From positions 1 to 47,719 of the forward strand of contig DASXDG010000087.1 of NCBI GenBank assembly GCA_036490795.1: a stretch of DNA of 47,719 nt, given 5' to 3'. The notes below the pieces were generated by a model. It was not told the DNA's origin. It saw nothing but the letters and a program-made list of their open reading frames with translations, and did not search any database. Both the position numbers and the translations under genes were made by a program. This document shows, piece by piece, positions 17,120 to 24,868 of the stretch. The stretch's first letter is position 1. The number at the start of each line of letters is the position of its first letter. The DNA is from JAFARZ01 sp036490795 (GTDB lineage: Bacteria > Actinomycetota > Actinomycetes > Streptosporangiales > Streptosporangiaceae).

Positions 17120-18430
17120 GTGCGGGTGATCTCGCGCATCGACCTGCGCGGGCGTAAGCCCGCCAGCCTCACCCGTACCGCACTCACCGGCGTCCTGCCG
17201 CGCGCCACCCTCGATGTCGAGGCCGCGGTGGAGCGAGTCAGACCCCTGTGCGAGGACGTGAAGCATCGCGGTGCCGCGGCGGTTCACGACTACACGCTGC
17301 GGTTCGACGGGGTCGACCTGAGGTCCAGCCTGGTCCCGGCCGAAGCGCTCGGCGCGGCCCTGGCCGCGCTCGATCCTCAGGTCAGGGCCGCGCTAGAGGA
17401 GGCGATTCGGCGCACTCGCCTCGTGCACGGCGCGCAGCTGCCCGGCGACATCGAGACGCAGGTTACCGGTGGCCTGACCGTGACTGGCCGGTTCATCCCA
17501 GTGGCCCGGGCCGGGGTATACGTCCCGGGCGGGCTGGTGGCCTATCCGTCGTCGGTCGTGATGAACGTCGTGCCTGCCCAGGTGGCCGGCGTGGACGAAG
17601 TGTGCGTGGCCTCACCGCCGCAGGCGGACAACGACGGCCTGCCGCATCCGGTGGTGCTCGCCGCGTGCGCGCTGCTCGGCGTGCGTGAGGTGCACGCGGT
17701 GGGCGGCGCGCAGGCGCTGGCCATGTTCGCGTACGGTACCGAGGACTGCGCACCGGCCGACGTGATCACGGGGCCGGGGAACGTCTACGTGGCGGCCGCC
17801 AAGCGCGTCCTGCGCGGCGTGGTGGGTACCGACGGGGAGAACGGCCCGACCGAGGTCGCGATCATCGCCGACGACACCGCCGACCCGGCGTACGTCGCCG
17901 CGGACCTTATCGCGCAGGCCGAACACGACGAGCTGGCCGGATGCCTGCTGATCACCTGCGACGAGGCGCTCGCCGACCGGGTCGACCAGGAACTGGCCAG
18001 GCAACTGCCGCTGACCAGGCACCGGGAGCGGGTGGAGGCGGCGCTGGCGGGCCAGGGCGCGTGCGTGCTGACCGACGACGTCGACGCGGCGCTGTCCGTG
18101 TCTGACGCGTGGGCACCCGAGCACCTGGAAATCCAGACCAGGGAAGCCGCCAAGCTCGCTCGCCGGATCAAGAACGCGGGGGCCATCTTCGCCGGTGCCT
18201 ATTCACCGGTTTCGCTCGGCGACTACCTGGCCGGATCCAACCACGTGCTGCCGACCGGCGGGACGGCGCGGCACACCAGCGGGCTGTCGGTGCTCCCGTT
18301 CCTGCGCTTGGTGAACGTGATCGAGTGTGACCGCGACGCACTGGCCGCAACCGCCCCGCTGATCGACGCGCTCGGCGGGTCCGAAGACCTGGCCGCGCAC
18401 GTCGCCGCCGTCCGGGTGCGAGTGCCATGA
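17120..18430 (+). CDS. hisD: Histidinol dehydrogenase
   Basis: Catalyses the last two steps of histidine synthesis, NAD-dependent oxidation of L-histidinol to histidine; zinc enzyme. 436 residues, full family length. Visible are RAGVYVPGG, GVREVHAVGGAQALAMFAYGT, the zinc-site stretch IAQAEHDELAG, and the C-terminal GDYLAGSNHVLPTGGTARHTSGL with the remaining ligands and catalytic histidine. The GTG at 17120 is used; a second GTG at 17126 is possible. It shares a 4-nt ATGA overlap with hisC. Confidence 0.96.
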   Translation: MRVISRIDLRGRKPASLTRTALTGVLPRATLDVEAAVERVRPLCEDVKHRGAAAVHDYTLRFDGVDLRSSLVPAEALGAALAALDPQVRAALEEAIRRTRLVHGAQLPGDIETQVTGGLTVTGRFIPVARAGVYVPGGLVAYPSSVVMNVVPAQVAGVDEVCVASPPQADNDGLPHPVVLAACALLGVREVHAVGGAQALAMFAYGTEDCAPADVITGPGNVYVAAAKRVLRGVVGTDGENGPTEVAIIADDTADPAYVAADLIAQAEHDELAGCLLITCDEALADRVDQELARQLPLTRHRERVEAALAGQGACVLTDDVDAALSVSDAWAPEHLEIQTREAAKLARRIKNAGAIFAGAYSPVSLGDYLAGSNHVLPTGGTARHTSGLSVLPFLRLVNVIECDRDALAATAPLIDALGGSEDLAAHVAAVRVRVP

Positions 18431-19518
18431 CCCAGGCACCACGGGTTGTTCTGAGAGAAGATCTCCAGGATCTTAAGGCGTACGGCGCGCCGCAGATCGA
18501 CGTGCCGGTACGGCTGAACACCAACGAGAATCCGTATCCGCCCAGCCCCGAGCTGGTCAGGGCGGTGGCGGACGCCGTGGGCGCGATCGCGGGCACGCTG
18601 AACAGGTATCCGGACCGGAACGCGGTCGAGCTGCGCAAGGACCTGGCCGCCTACCTGGACGAGCAGGGTCTGGGGTACGGGCTGACCGCGGAGCGGGTCT
18701 GGGCGGCCAACGGATCCAACGAGGTGATCCAGCAGCTGCTGCAGGCGTTTGGCGGGCCGGGGCGGACGGCGCTAGGGTTCGAGCCGAGCTACTCCATGCA
18801 CCCGCTGATCGCGCGGGTCACCAGCACGTCGTGGCACCCGGTCCAGCGGGACGCCGACTTCGGCATCACCGCGGCGCGGGCGGCCGAGGTCATCTCGCAA
18901 GTGCGTCCCGATGTCGTGTTCCTCACCTCGCCGAACAACCCGACCGGGACGGCCATGTCGCCGGACGTGATCGCGGCGGTGTGCGAGGCGGCGCCAGGGC
19001 TGATTGTCGTCGACGAGGCGTACAGCGAGTTCGCCAGGGCCGAGATGCCCAGTGCCCTGTCGTTGCTGCCGGCCTTTCCCGGGCTGGTCGTGACGCGGAC
19101 GATGTCGAAGGCGTTCGCGATGGCGGGCGCGCGGGTCGGCTACCTGGCGGCGGCACCGGACCTGATCGAGAAGCTGCTGGTGGTGCGGTTGCCGTATCAC
19201 CTGTCGGCGGTCACCCAGGCGGTAGCGCGGGCAGCGCTGGCGCACCGTGCCGAGCCGCTCGCGACCGTGGCGCTGCTGCGCAAGGAGCGGGACGAACTGG
19301 TCGCGTGGCTTCGTGCGCGAGGGCTGGCGGTGGCGGATTCGGACGCGAACTTCGTGCTGTTCGGGGAGTTCGAGGACAGGCACGCGGTGTGGCAGGGACT
19401 GCTCGACCGCGGCGTACTGATCCGTGAGGTCGGCCCGCCGCGGTGGCTGCGGGTGACGGTAGGAACGCAGGACGAGACGGGTGCCTTCAAGGCGGCGCTC
19501 ACGGAGGTGCTGGCGTAG
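18427..19518 (+). CDS. hisC: Histidinol-phosphate aminotransferase
   Basis: PLP enzyme converting imidazole-acetol phosphate and glutamate to histidinol phosphate and 2-oxoglutarate. 363 residues; fold-type I aminotransferase with NTNENPYPPSP (31-41), LTSPNNPTGT, DEAYSEF, and the PLP lysine K228 in TRTMSKAFAMAG. The arginine binding substrate carboxylate or phosphate lies in the C-terminal WLRVTVGT segment. It starts in a 4-nt overlap with hisD and its TAG stop shares one base with the hisB GTG. Confidence 0.96.
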   Translation: MTQAPRVVLREDLQDLKAYGAPQIDVPVRLNTNENPYPPSPELVRAVADAVGAIAGTLNRYPDRNAVELRKDLAAYLDEQGLGYGLTAERVWAANGSNEVIQQLLQAFGGPGRTALGFEPSYSMHPLIARVTSTSWHPVQRDADFGITAARAAEVISQVRPDVVFLTSPNNPTGTAMSPDVIAAVCEAAPGLIVVDEAYSEFARAEMPSALSLLPAFPGLVVTRTMSKAFAMAGARVGYLAAAPDLIEKLLVVRLPYHLSAVTQAVARAALAHRAEPLATVALLRKERDELVAWLRARGLAVADSDANFVLFGEFEDRHAVWQGLLDRGVLIREVGPPRWLRVTVGTQDETGAFKAALTEVLA

Positions 19519-20108
19519 TGGGGCGAACAGGACGAGTCGACCGGGTCACCAAGGAGACATCCATCTTGGTGGAACTGAACCTGGACGGCAGCGGGGTGAC
19601 CGAGGTGTCCACCGGCGTGCCGTTCTTCGATCACATGCTGGCGCAACTGGGCAAGCATGGCTGCCTGGACCTGACCGTGCGCGCCGACGGCGACATCGAG
19701 ATCGACGCGCACCACACGGTCGAGGACACGTCGATAGCGGTCGGGACGGCACTCAAGGAAGCGCTCGGCGACAAGTCGGGCATCTCCAGGTTCGGGAACG
19801 CGCTCGTGCCGCTGGACGAGACACTGGTACAGGCCGCTGTCGACCTGTCCGGCCGCCCGTACGTGGTGCACTCGGAACCAGACGGCATGGCGCCGCTGAT
19901 CGGCACCTATGACACGTCTCTGACCAGGCACATCTGGGAGTCGATGGCGTTCTCGGCGGGAATCTGCCTGCACGTGGCCGTCGTCTACGGGCGCAACCCG
20001 CACCACATCGTGGAGGCGCAGTTCAAGGCCGTCGCGCGTGCGCTGCGCGCCGCCGCCGAACCAGATCCGAGGGCCGGCGGGATCCCGTCCACCAAGGGCG
20101 TCCTGTGA
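19518..20108 (+). CDS. hisB: Imidazoleglycerol-phosphate dehydratase
   Basis: Manganese enzyme dehydrating IGP to imidazole-acetol phosphate. 196 residues, monofunctional (no histidinol-phosphatase domain), as usual outside enterobacteria. Metal ligands appear in PFFDHMLAQLGKHG, DAHHTVEDT and ESMAFSAGI/GRNPHHIVEAQFKA. I start it at GTG 19518, which overlaps the hisC stop by one base; an upstream frame to 19443 is only an antiphase extension into hisC. Confidence 0.96.
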   Translation: MGRTGRVDRVTKETSILVELNLDGSGVTEVSTGVPFFDHMLAQLGKHGCLDLTVRADGDIEIDAHHTVEDTSIAVGTALKEALGDKSGISRFGNALVPLDETLVQAAVDLSGRPYVVHSEPDGMAPLIGTYDTSLTRHIWESMAFSAGICLHVAVVYGRNPHHIVEAQFKAVARALRAAAEPDPRAGGIPSTKGVL

Positions 20109-20725
20109 GCGAGCAGCAGGTAGTCGTCCTGGATTACGGGTCGGGGAACGTGCGGTCGGCGGAGCGGGCGCTGGTGCGCGCGGGCGCCAGCGTGACCGTG
20201 ACCGCCGACCACGATCTCGCCATGGAATGCGACGGCCTGGTGGTCCCCGGCGTGGGCGCGTTCGCGGCATGCATGGCGGGGCTGCGGTCGATCGGCGCGG
20301 ACACGCTGATCGCCGAACGGATAGCGGCGGGCCGGCCGGTGCTGGGGATCTGCGTGGGTATGCAGGTGCTGTTCACGACCGGCGTCGAGCACGGAGTGAA
20401 AAGCGACGGGTGCGGCATCTGGCCGGGAACCGTCGAGCGCCTTGAACCGGGAACGCTGCCACTGCCGCACATGGGGTGGAACACGGTCCAGGCCGCCGGG
20501 GGATCAGTCCTGTTCCACGGGCTCGCCGAAGACACCCGGTTCTATTTCGTGCACTCGTACGGCGTGCTGACCCCCGCCGCCGGCAGCGTGTCCTGGACGG
20601 CGCACGGCGCGCCGTTCGCGGCCGCGGTCGAGGACGGAGTGGTGTCCGCCACCCAGTTCCACCCGGAGAAGTCCGGCGAGGCGGGTGCCGTCGTGCTGGC
20701 AAACTGGCTGAGGAGCCTGGGATGA
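20105..20725 (+). CDS. hisH: Imidazole glycerol phosphate synthase, glutamine amidotransferase subunit
   Basis: Class-I glutaminase feeding ammonia to HisF. 206 residues with nucleophile C83 in GICVGMQ and the partner histidine and glutamate in QFHPEKSG. GTG start overlapping the hisB stop by 4 nt (GTGA) and overlapping hisA by 4 nt at the other end. Forms a complex with HisF, encoded two genes on. Confidence 0.96.
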   Translation: MSEQQVVVLDYGSGNVRSAERALVRAGASVTVTADHDLAMECDGLVVPGVGAFAACMAGLRSIGADTLIAERIAAGRPVLGICVGMQVLFTTGVEHGVKSDGCGIWPGTVERLEPGTLPLPHMGWNTVQAAGGSVLFHGLAEDTRFYFVHSYGVLTPAAGSVSWTAHGAPFAAAVEDGVVSATQFHPEKSGEAGAVVLANWLRSLG

Positions 20726-21459
20726 AGCTGGAATTGCTGCCCGCCGTCGACGTGGCATCGGGGCAGGCGGTGCGGCTCGTGCAGGGAGCCGCGGGGTCGC
20801 AGACGTCATACGGCGACCCGCTGGAAGCCGCGCTCGCGTGGCAGCGGGCCGGCGCCTCCTGGATCCACCTGGTGGATCTCGACGCGGCATTCGGACGCGG
20901 GTCCAACGCGGAGTTGCTGGCGGCCGTGGTCGGCAAGCTGGACATCGGCGTGGAGATGTCCGGCGGGATCAGGGACGACGCGTCACTGGACCGCGCGCTG
21001 GCCACCGGGTGCAGACGGGTCAATGTCGGGACCGCGGCCCTGGAAAACCCGCCTTGGGTGGCATCGGCGATCGCGAAGCACGGCGACAAGATCGCGGTCG
21101 GCCTGGACGTGCGCGGGACCACGCTGTCCGCGCGCGGGTGGACCAAGGACGGCGGCGAACTCTACGACACGCTGGCACGGCTAGACGCGGAGGGCTGTGC
21201 CCGCTACGTGGTGACCGACGTGCTCAAGGACGGGACGCTGCGCGGACCCAACGTGGACCTGCTCCGCGACGTGTGCGCGGCGACGAAGGCGCCGGTGGTG
21301 GCCAGCGGGGGAGTGTCGTCGCTGGATGACCTGCGCACCCTGGCTTCTCTCGTGCCGATCGGCGTCGAGGGGGCAATCATCGGCAAGGCGCTGTACGCGG
21401 GGGCGTTCACGCTGGAAGAGGCGCTCGCCGCGGTGCCTGACGACGGGGCGCGCGCCTGA
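20722..21459 (+). CDS. priA: PriA-type phosphoribosyl isomerase (HisA/TrpF)
   Basis: (beta/alpha)8 isomerase of histidine synthesis that in actinobacteria usually also performs the TrpF step of tryptophan synthesis. 245 residues. Catalytic aspartates are probably D10 (LPAVDVASG) and D170 (VLKDGTLRGPN). R18 (VRLVQG), R138 and W140 (ARGWTKDGG) correspond to residues that, from memory, distinguish PriA from plain HisA in M. tuberculosis. No separate trpF lies in the trp cluster of this window, which fits a dual role. ATG at 20722 overlaps hisH by 4 nt. Confidence 0.93.
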   Translation: MKLELLPAVDVASGQAVRLVQGAAGSQTSYGDPLEAALAWQRAGASWIHLVDLDAAFGRGSNAELLAAVVGKLDIGVEMSGGIRDDASLDRALATGCRRVNVGTAALENPPWVASAIAKHGDKIAVGLDVRGTTLSARGWTKDGGELYDTLARLDAEGCARYVVTDVLKDGTLRGPNVDLLRDVCAATKAPVVASGGVSSLDDLRTLASLVPIGVEGAIIGKALYAGAFTLEEALAAVPDDGARA

Positions 21460-22217
21460 TGGGCGTCGCGGTCCGGGTGATCCCGTGCCTGGACGTGGAC
21501 GGCGGCCGGGTGGTCAAGGGCGTCAACTTCGGGTCGCTGCGCGACGCGGGGGATCCGGTCGAACTGGCGGCTGTTTACGACGGCGAAGGCGCCGACGAGC
21601 TGACCTTCCTGGACATCACCGCGTCCAGCGGCGGCCGGGAGACCATGTACGACGTGGTCAGGCGCACCGCCGATCAGGTGTTCATCCCGCTGACCGTGGG
21701 CGGGGGAGTGCGTTCGGTCGCGGACGTGGACAAGCTGCTGCGTGCCGGGGCGGACAAGGTCTCGCTGAACACCGCCGCGATCGAGCGGCCAGAGCTGCTG
21801 CGGGAGGCGGCCGAACGGTTCGGCTCGCAGTGCGTGGTGATCTCGGTGGACGCCCGCCGCCGCGGGTCCGGCGAAGGCTTCGAGGTGACCACGCACGGCG
21901 GCAGGACGGGGACGGGAATCGACGCGATCGAGTGGGCCGCGCGGGCGGCCGACCTGGGTGCCGGCGAGATCCTGCTGAACTCGATGGACGCCGACGGGAC
22001 GACTGGCGGCTTCGACCTCGAGCTGATCAGGCTGGTCCGCGCCGAGGTGGGGGTTCCGGTGATCGCCAGCGGCGGAGCGGGGGCGGCGTCGCATTTCGCC
22101 CCGGCCGTCGAGGCCGGCGCGGACGCCGTGCTAGCCGCCAGCGTCTTTCACTTCGGCACCCTGCGCATCAGCCAGGTCAAGGACGCGCTGCGCGAAGCCG
22201 GGCACCCCGTCCGCTAG
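21459..22217 (+). CDS. hisF: Imidazole glycerol phosphate synthase, cyclase subunit
   Basis: Uses ammonia from HisH to close the imidazole ring, giving IGP and AICAR. 252 residues, half-barrel repeats intact: RVIPCLDVDGGRVVKG with the catalytic aspartate D12, LTVGGGVRSV, SMDADGTTGGFD with the second catalytic aspartate, and VIASGGAG near the end. ATG shares one base with the hisA stop (TGATG). It ends the hisDCBHAF run; its stop overlaps, on the other strand, the stop of a GNAT remnant. Confidence 0.96.
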   Translation: MGVAVRVIPCLDVDGGRVVKGVNFGSLRDAGDPVELAAVYDGEGADELTFLDITASSGGRETMYDVVRRTADQVFIPLTVGGGVRSVADVDKLLRAGADKVSLNTAAIERPELLREAAERFGSQCVVISVDARRRGSGEGFEVTTHGGRTGTGIDAIEWAARAADLGAGEILLNSMDADGTTGGFDLELIRLVRAEVGVPVIASGGAGAASHFAPAVEAGADAVLAASVFHFGTLRISQVKDALREAGHPVR

Positions 22218-22399
22218 CCCTCGCTGAGCGCTAGCTCCCTAGTGAGGCAGAACAGCACGCCGACGCCGCCCTCGAACATCACGCCGGGGAACTCGAAGGG
22301 CCGCCGCAGTTCGGTGAAGCCGAAGCCTGCGTGCATGGCGATCGACGTCTCGCTGCGGGAGTTCGCGAAGGAGTGCACGGTCTGCGCGACAGGAAACGA
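22214..22399 (-). pseudogene. C-terminal remnant of a GNAT acetyltransferase
   Basis: Directly after the ppgK stop, in the same frame, 61 codons stay open to a TAG. The translation reads like the end of an N-acetyltransferase: HSFANSRSETSIAMHAGFGF followed by TELRRPFEFPGVMFEGGVGV, i.e. the N-x-x-S-x-x-M-H-x-x-x-GF pattern of the acetyl-CoA-binding half. The N-terminal two thirds are missing, no start codon or ribosome site fits, and the piece is wedged between the ppgK and hisF stops. I read it as a truncated gene whose front was lost, perhaps when ppgK arrived. Confidence 0.65.
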
Positions 22400-23158
22400 T
22401 CACGCCCCTGCTGAGGTCGTGCTGGCGGCGGCCATCGCGGCACCGACGATGCCCGCGTCGTTGAGCAAGGTGGCGGGGACGATCCGGGCCCGGACACCGG
22501 TCAGCAGCGGCACCCACTTCTCCGACTCCTTGCTGATCCCGCCGCCGACGATGAACAGGTCGGGCGACAGCAGCGACTCCATGTGCTGCAGGTACACGTC
22601 GACTCGGCCGGCCCACTTGCCCCAGCTCATGTCGTGCAGTTCCTTGGCGTGCTCAGACGCGCGCTTTTCCGCGTCCTTGCCGTCGATCTCAATGTGGCCG
22701 AACTCGGTGTTGGGCACGAGCGTGCCGTCGATGAACAGCGCGCTGCCGATCCCGGTGCCGAGCGTCAGCATCAGCACGGTGCCGTGCTCGCCCACCCCAG
22801 CGCCGAACTTCATCTCCGCGACGCCGGCCGCGTCCGCGTCGTTGAGCACCTGCACAGGGTTGCCCGCCGCCTTGGCGAACACCGCGCGCGCGTCCACGCC
22901 GATCCATGCCGGATCCAGGTTAGCGGCGGTCCTGGTCACGCCGTTGGTGACGACACCAGGAAACGTGATGCCGATCGGCCCTGACCAGTCGAACGCGGTA
23001 ACGAGCTGGCCGACCACCTCGGCCATCGCGTCGGGGACGGCGGGGTGGGGCGTCGCGATCTTCTTCCGGTCAGCGAGCAGCTTCCCCGTGGCCACATCCA
23101 CGGGCGCGGCCTTCATGCCCGTGCCGCCTATGTCGATGCCGAGTGCGTGCATATGCAT
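22400..23158 (-). CDS. ppgK: Polyphosphate glucokinase
   Basis: Phosphorylates glucose with polyphosphate (or ATP) in the cytoplasm; typical of actinobacteria. 252 residues, ROK family: phosphate-binding loop DIGGTGMK (9-16), ITFPGVV, the substrate region LNDADAAGVAEMKFGAG, the second phosphate loop TLGTGIGSALF, and EFGHIEIDGKDAEKRASE, a stretch found in PPGKs. Two start codons are close (23158 and 23152, ATGCATATG). It is divergent from the next small membrane gene. The stop is followed at once by the GNAT remnant. Confidence 0.93.
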   Translation of the reverse strand: MHMHALGIDIGGTGMKAAPVDVATGKLLADRKKIATPHPAVPDAMAEVVGQLVTAFDWSGPIGITFPGVVTNGVTRTAANLDPAWIGVDARAVFAKAAGNPVQVLNDADAAGVAEMKFGAGVGEHGTVLMLTLGTGIGSALFIDGTLVPNTEFGHIEIDGKDAEKRASEHAKELHDMSWGKWAGRVDVYLQHMESLLSPDLFIVGGGISKESEKWVPLLTGVRARIVPATLLNDAGIVGAAMAAASTTSAGA

Positions 23159-23238
23159 ACCTTATTGGCTGGTGCTCGGCGGCAGGGCGGCGGTCGGGTA
23201 ATGTCGTATACAGGGGCTAGCAAGACTCTGGAGGGCTG

Positions 23239-23583
23239 ATGCGAGGCTTCAAGCTCGTTGCCATCGCGATTGCCGCGCTGATAGCACTGATTCTCGGCAT
23301 CGAGGCTGTCGGATTCATTTTCCATTTGGTCGCCTACCTAGCAGTCGCCGCCTTGGTAGCCGGCGGCGTCTACGTCGCCTTCAAGCTAGGCCGGGCGTCC
23401 AACCGGCAGGTGTCGAAGAAGACAAAGGACAGCGAGGTTCAGGACTCCTACACGGCCCGGCCGTTGCCGCGGGCGGATGTGCAGCAGTACACGCCACCGG
23501 CCCCGCCGACCGTCACCCGGCCTGTCACCGGCCCGAACATCGACGACGAGCTGGCCAAACTGAAGCGGGAGATGGGGTCCTAG
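23239..23583 (+). CDS. Small membrane protein of unknown function
   Basis: 114 residues. Residues 4-25 and 30-48 are two hydrophobic segments (KLVAIAIAALIALILGIEAV, LVAYLAVAALVAGGVYVAF), then a hydrophilic, Pro-rich tail ending IDDELAKLKREMGS, probably cytoplasmic and weakly coiled. ATG at 23239 has CTGGAGGG 4-8 nt ahead, a good ribosome site. No family recognised. Divergent from ppgK with 80 bp between them; convergent with the next gene, the two stops lying in one small hairpin. Confidence 0.75.
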   Translation: MRGFKLVAIAIAALIALILGIEAVGFIFHLVAYLAVAALVAGGVYVAFKLGRASNRQVSKKTKDSEVQDSYTARPLPRADVQQYTPPAPPTVTRPVTGPNIDDELAKLKREMGS

Positions 23584-23595
23584 CGCCTCAGGCGC
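23583..23595. terminator. Short palindrome spanning two convergent stops
   Basis: GCGCC-TCA-GGCGC is a perfect 5-bp stem whose loop TCA is the stop of the minus-strand gene and whose first base is the last base of the plus-strand TAG. It may act as a bidirectional terminator; the short stem makes this tentative. Confidence 0.35.
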
Positions 23596-24244
23596 CCAGC
23601 CCCCACTTGCTGCCGGCCAGGAGGGCCATCGCCGCCTCCGTGCCGTCGAAACGGACGTTAGCCGCTTCAGCCCTGCCCGTCGCCCACATGGTCAGCTCGG
23701 CTGGCGCGCCGATCACGGTGACCATGGGCGTCGTCTTCTTGGCCGTTATGCGCAGTTTGGTGCCGTTGCCGGGCTCGGTGTCGTCCCTGGCCAGCTCCAC
23801 CCCGACCGGGGCCTTGCGGAGCAGCGCGCGGGCGACCCCGAGCCGGCGCCACAGCTCATCGGACTCCGCGTCGTCCAGTTCCCGGGCCTGCCAGCCGCCC
23901 GCGGCGCGGCGGACGTCCTCGTGGTGGACGAAGTACTCCACGGTGTTCAGCCGCTCGTCCATCCCGGGCAGGCCCATCATCGACAGCCGCGGCGGCCCTG
24001 TCCTGATTGTCTGGACAAGTTCGGGAAATGTGCTCCTGTCCCGCAGCCGGCGCTGTGTCCGGGCGGTGTGCCCGGCCAGCGGGCCGCCGAGCATGCCGGC
24101 CGCGGCATCCGGGCGCCGCTCGCGCAGCACCAGGTGAGCGGCCAGGTCTGCGGTGGTCCAGCCGGCGCATAGCGTCGGCGCGTCCGGCCCGGTCTCGTCG
24201 AAGAGTGCACACAGAGCGAGACGTTCTTGCCGTGAGTAGCCCAC
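23588..24244 (-). CDS. TIGR03085-like protein of the DinB/mycothiol-dependent maleylpyruvate isomerase fold
   Basis: 218 residues. The N-terminal half matches the MDMPI/DinB_2 four-helix fold: RLALCALFDETGPDAPTLCAGWTTADLAAHLVLRE with the first metal histidine, then ERLNTVEYFVHHEDVRRA with the HHEDVRR motif and further histidines. The C-terminal part (AKKTTPMVTVIGAPAELTMWATGR) is the usual actinobacterial partner domain. Likely a metal- and possibly mycothiol-dependent enzyme; substrate unknown. GTG at 24244 is chosen by the family start. No ribosome site precedes it; instead TACTAT ends about 6 nt upstream, suggesting a leaderless transcript. Such a gene beside hisI is, I believe, common in relatives. 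Confidence 0.82.
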   Translation of the reverse strand: MGYSRQERLALCALFDETGPDAPTLCAGWTTADLAAHLVLRERRPDAAAGMLGGPLAGHTARTQRRLRDRSTFPELVQTIRTGPPRLSMMGLPGMDERLNTVEYFVHHEDVRRAAGGWQARELDDAESDELWRRLGVARALLRKAPVGVELARDDTEPGNGTKLRITAKKTTPMVTVIGAPAELTMWATGRAEAANVRFDGTEAAMALLAGSKWGLGA

Positions 24245-24265
24245 CTGCCGATAGTAGGCGCCGAG

Positions 24266-24281
24266 CCTACCGATGGGTAGG
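24266..24281. promoter_or_regulatory. Palindrome upstream of the TIGR03085-like gene
   Basis: CCTACC-GATG-GGTAGG is a perfect 6-bp inverted repeat 22-37 nt before the GTG of the minus-strand gene, just upstream of its TACTAT -10-like element. The position suits an operator. The regulator is unknown. Confidence 0.35.
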
Positions 24282-24357
24282 GGTGGCCCGCGATCCGTGG
24301 GTTTGCTGAGGTTTGCGGGGCGGCTGGAGTTACCGCTTGGCAGTGGCGGGCGATTAA

Positions 24358-24371
24358 CGCGGAAAACCGCG
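24358..24371. repeat. Small hairpin upstream of hisI
   Basis: CGCGG-AAAA-CCGCG, a perfect 5-bp stem with tetraloop, in the spacer between the divergent TIGR03085-like gene and hisI. A possible -10 for hisI (TACGCT, about 24415) follows. Function not evident. Confidence 0.3.
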
Positions 24372-24454
24372 GCGGCGCATGTCCGGGGCGTGTCCGGGCC
24401 GGATGCCGCGGTGGCTACGCTGGGGGCAGGCATCGATGAAGTGAGGAATTGCTC

Positions 24455-24868
24455 ATGAGCGAGGGTGCGCTGACCGGCGATCAGGTCGCCGAGGTCAGTG
24501 AGCTCGACCCGGCGATCGCCGCGCGACTGAAGCGGGATCCGGCCGGCCTGGTCGCGGCGATAGCGCAGCAGTACGACACCGGCGAAGTGCTGATGCTGGG
24601 CTGGATGAACGACAAGGCGCTGCATCGCACGCTCACCACCGGCCGGTGCACCTACTGGTCGCGCAGCCGCCAGGAATACTGGGTGAAGGGCGAGACGTCC
24701 GGGCACCAGCAGTGGGTCAAGTCGGTCGCGCTCGACTGCGACGGCGACGCGCTGCTGGTCAAGGTGGACCAGGTGGGCGGCGCTTGCCACAGCGGCGACC
24801 GCACCTGCTGGGACGCCGGCAAGCTGGAAACGGTGACCGGTGACGCCCCAGGACCCGAAGGTGCCTGA
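24455..24868 (+). CDS. hisI: Phosphoribosyl-AMP cyclohydrolase
   Basis: Opens the adenine ring of PR-AMP in histidine synthesis; zinc enzyme. 137 residues, cyclohydrolase only (no HisE domain). Motifs include VLMLGWMNDKAL, TYWSRSRQEYWVKGETSGH, ALDCDGDALLV and GGACHSGDRTCW with the metal cysteines and histidines. I use ATG 24455, with GAGGAA at 24443-24448; a TTG two codons upstream is less likely. It is separated from hisF by the ppgK block and overlaps the next gene, joining it to the trp cluster instead. Confidence 0.94.
   Translation: MSEGALTGDQVAEVSELDPAIAARLKRDPAGLVAAIAQQYDTGEVLMLGWMNDKALHRTLTTGRCTYWSRSRQEYWVKGETSGHQQWVKSVALDCDGDALLVKVDQVGGACHSGDRTCWDAGKLETVTGDAPGPEGA

Noticed and set aside
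22239..22616. 125-codon minus-strand frame across the ppgK end
   Set aside because: It is out of frame with both ppgK and the GNAT-like remnant and has no recognisable content.
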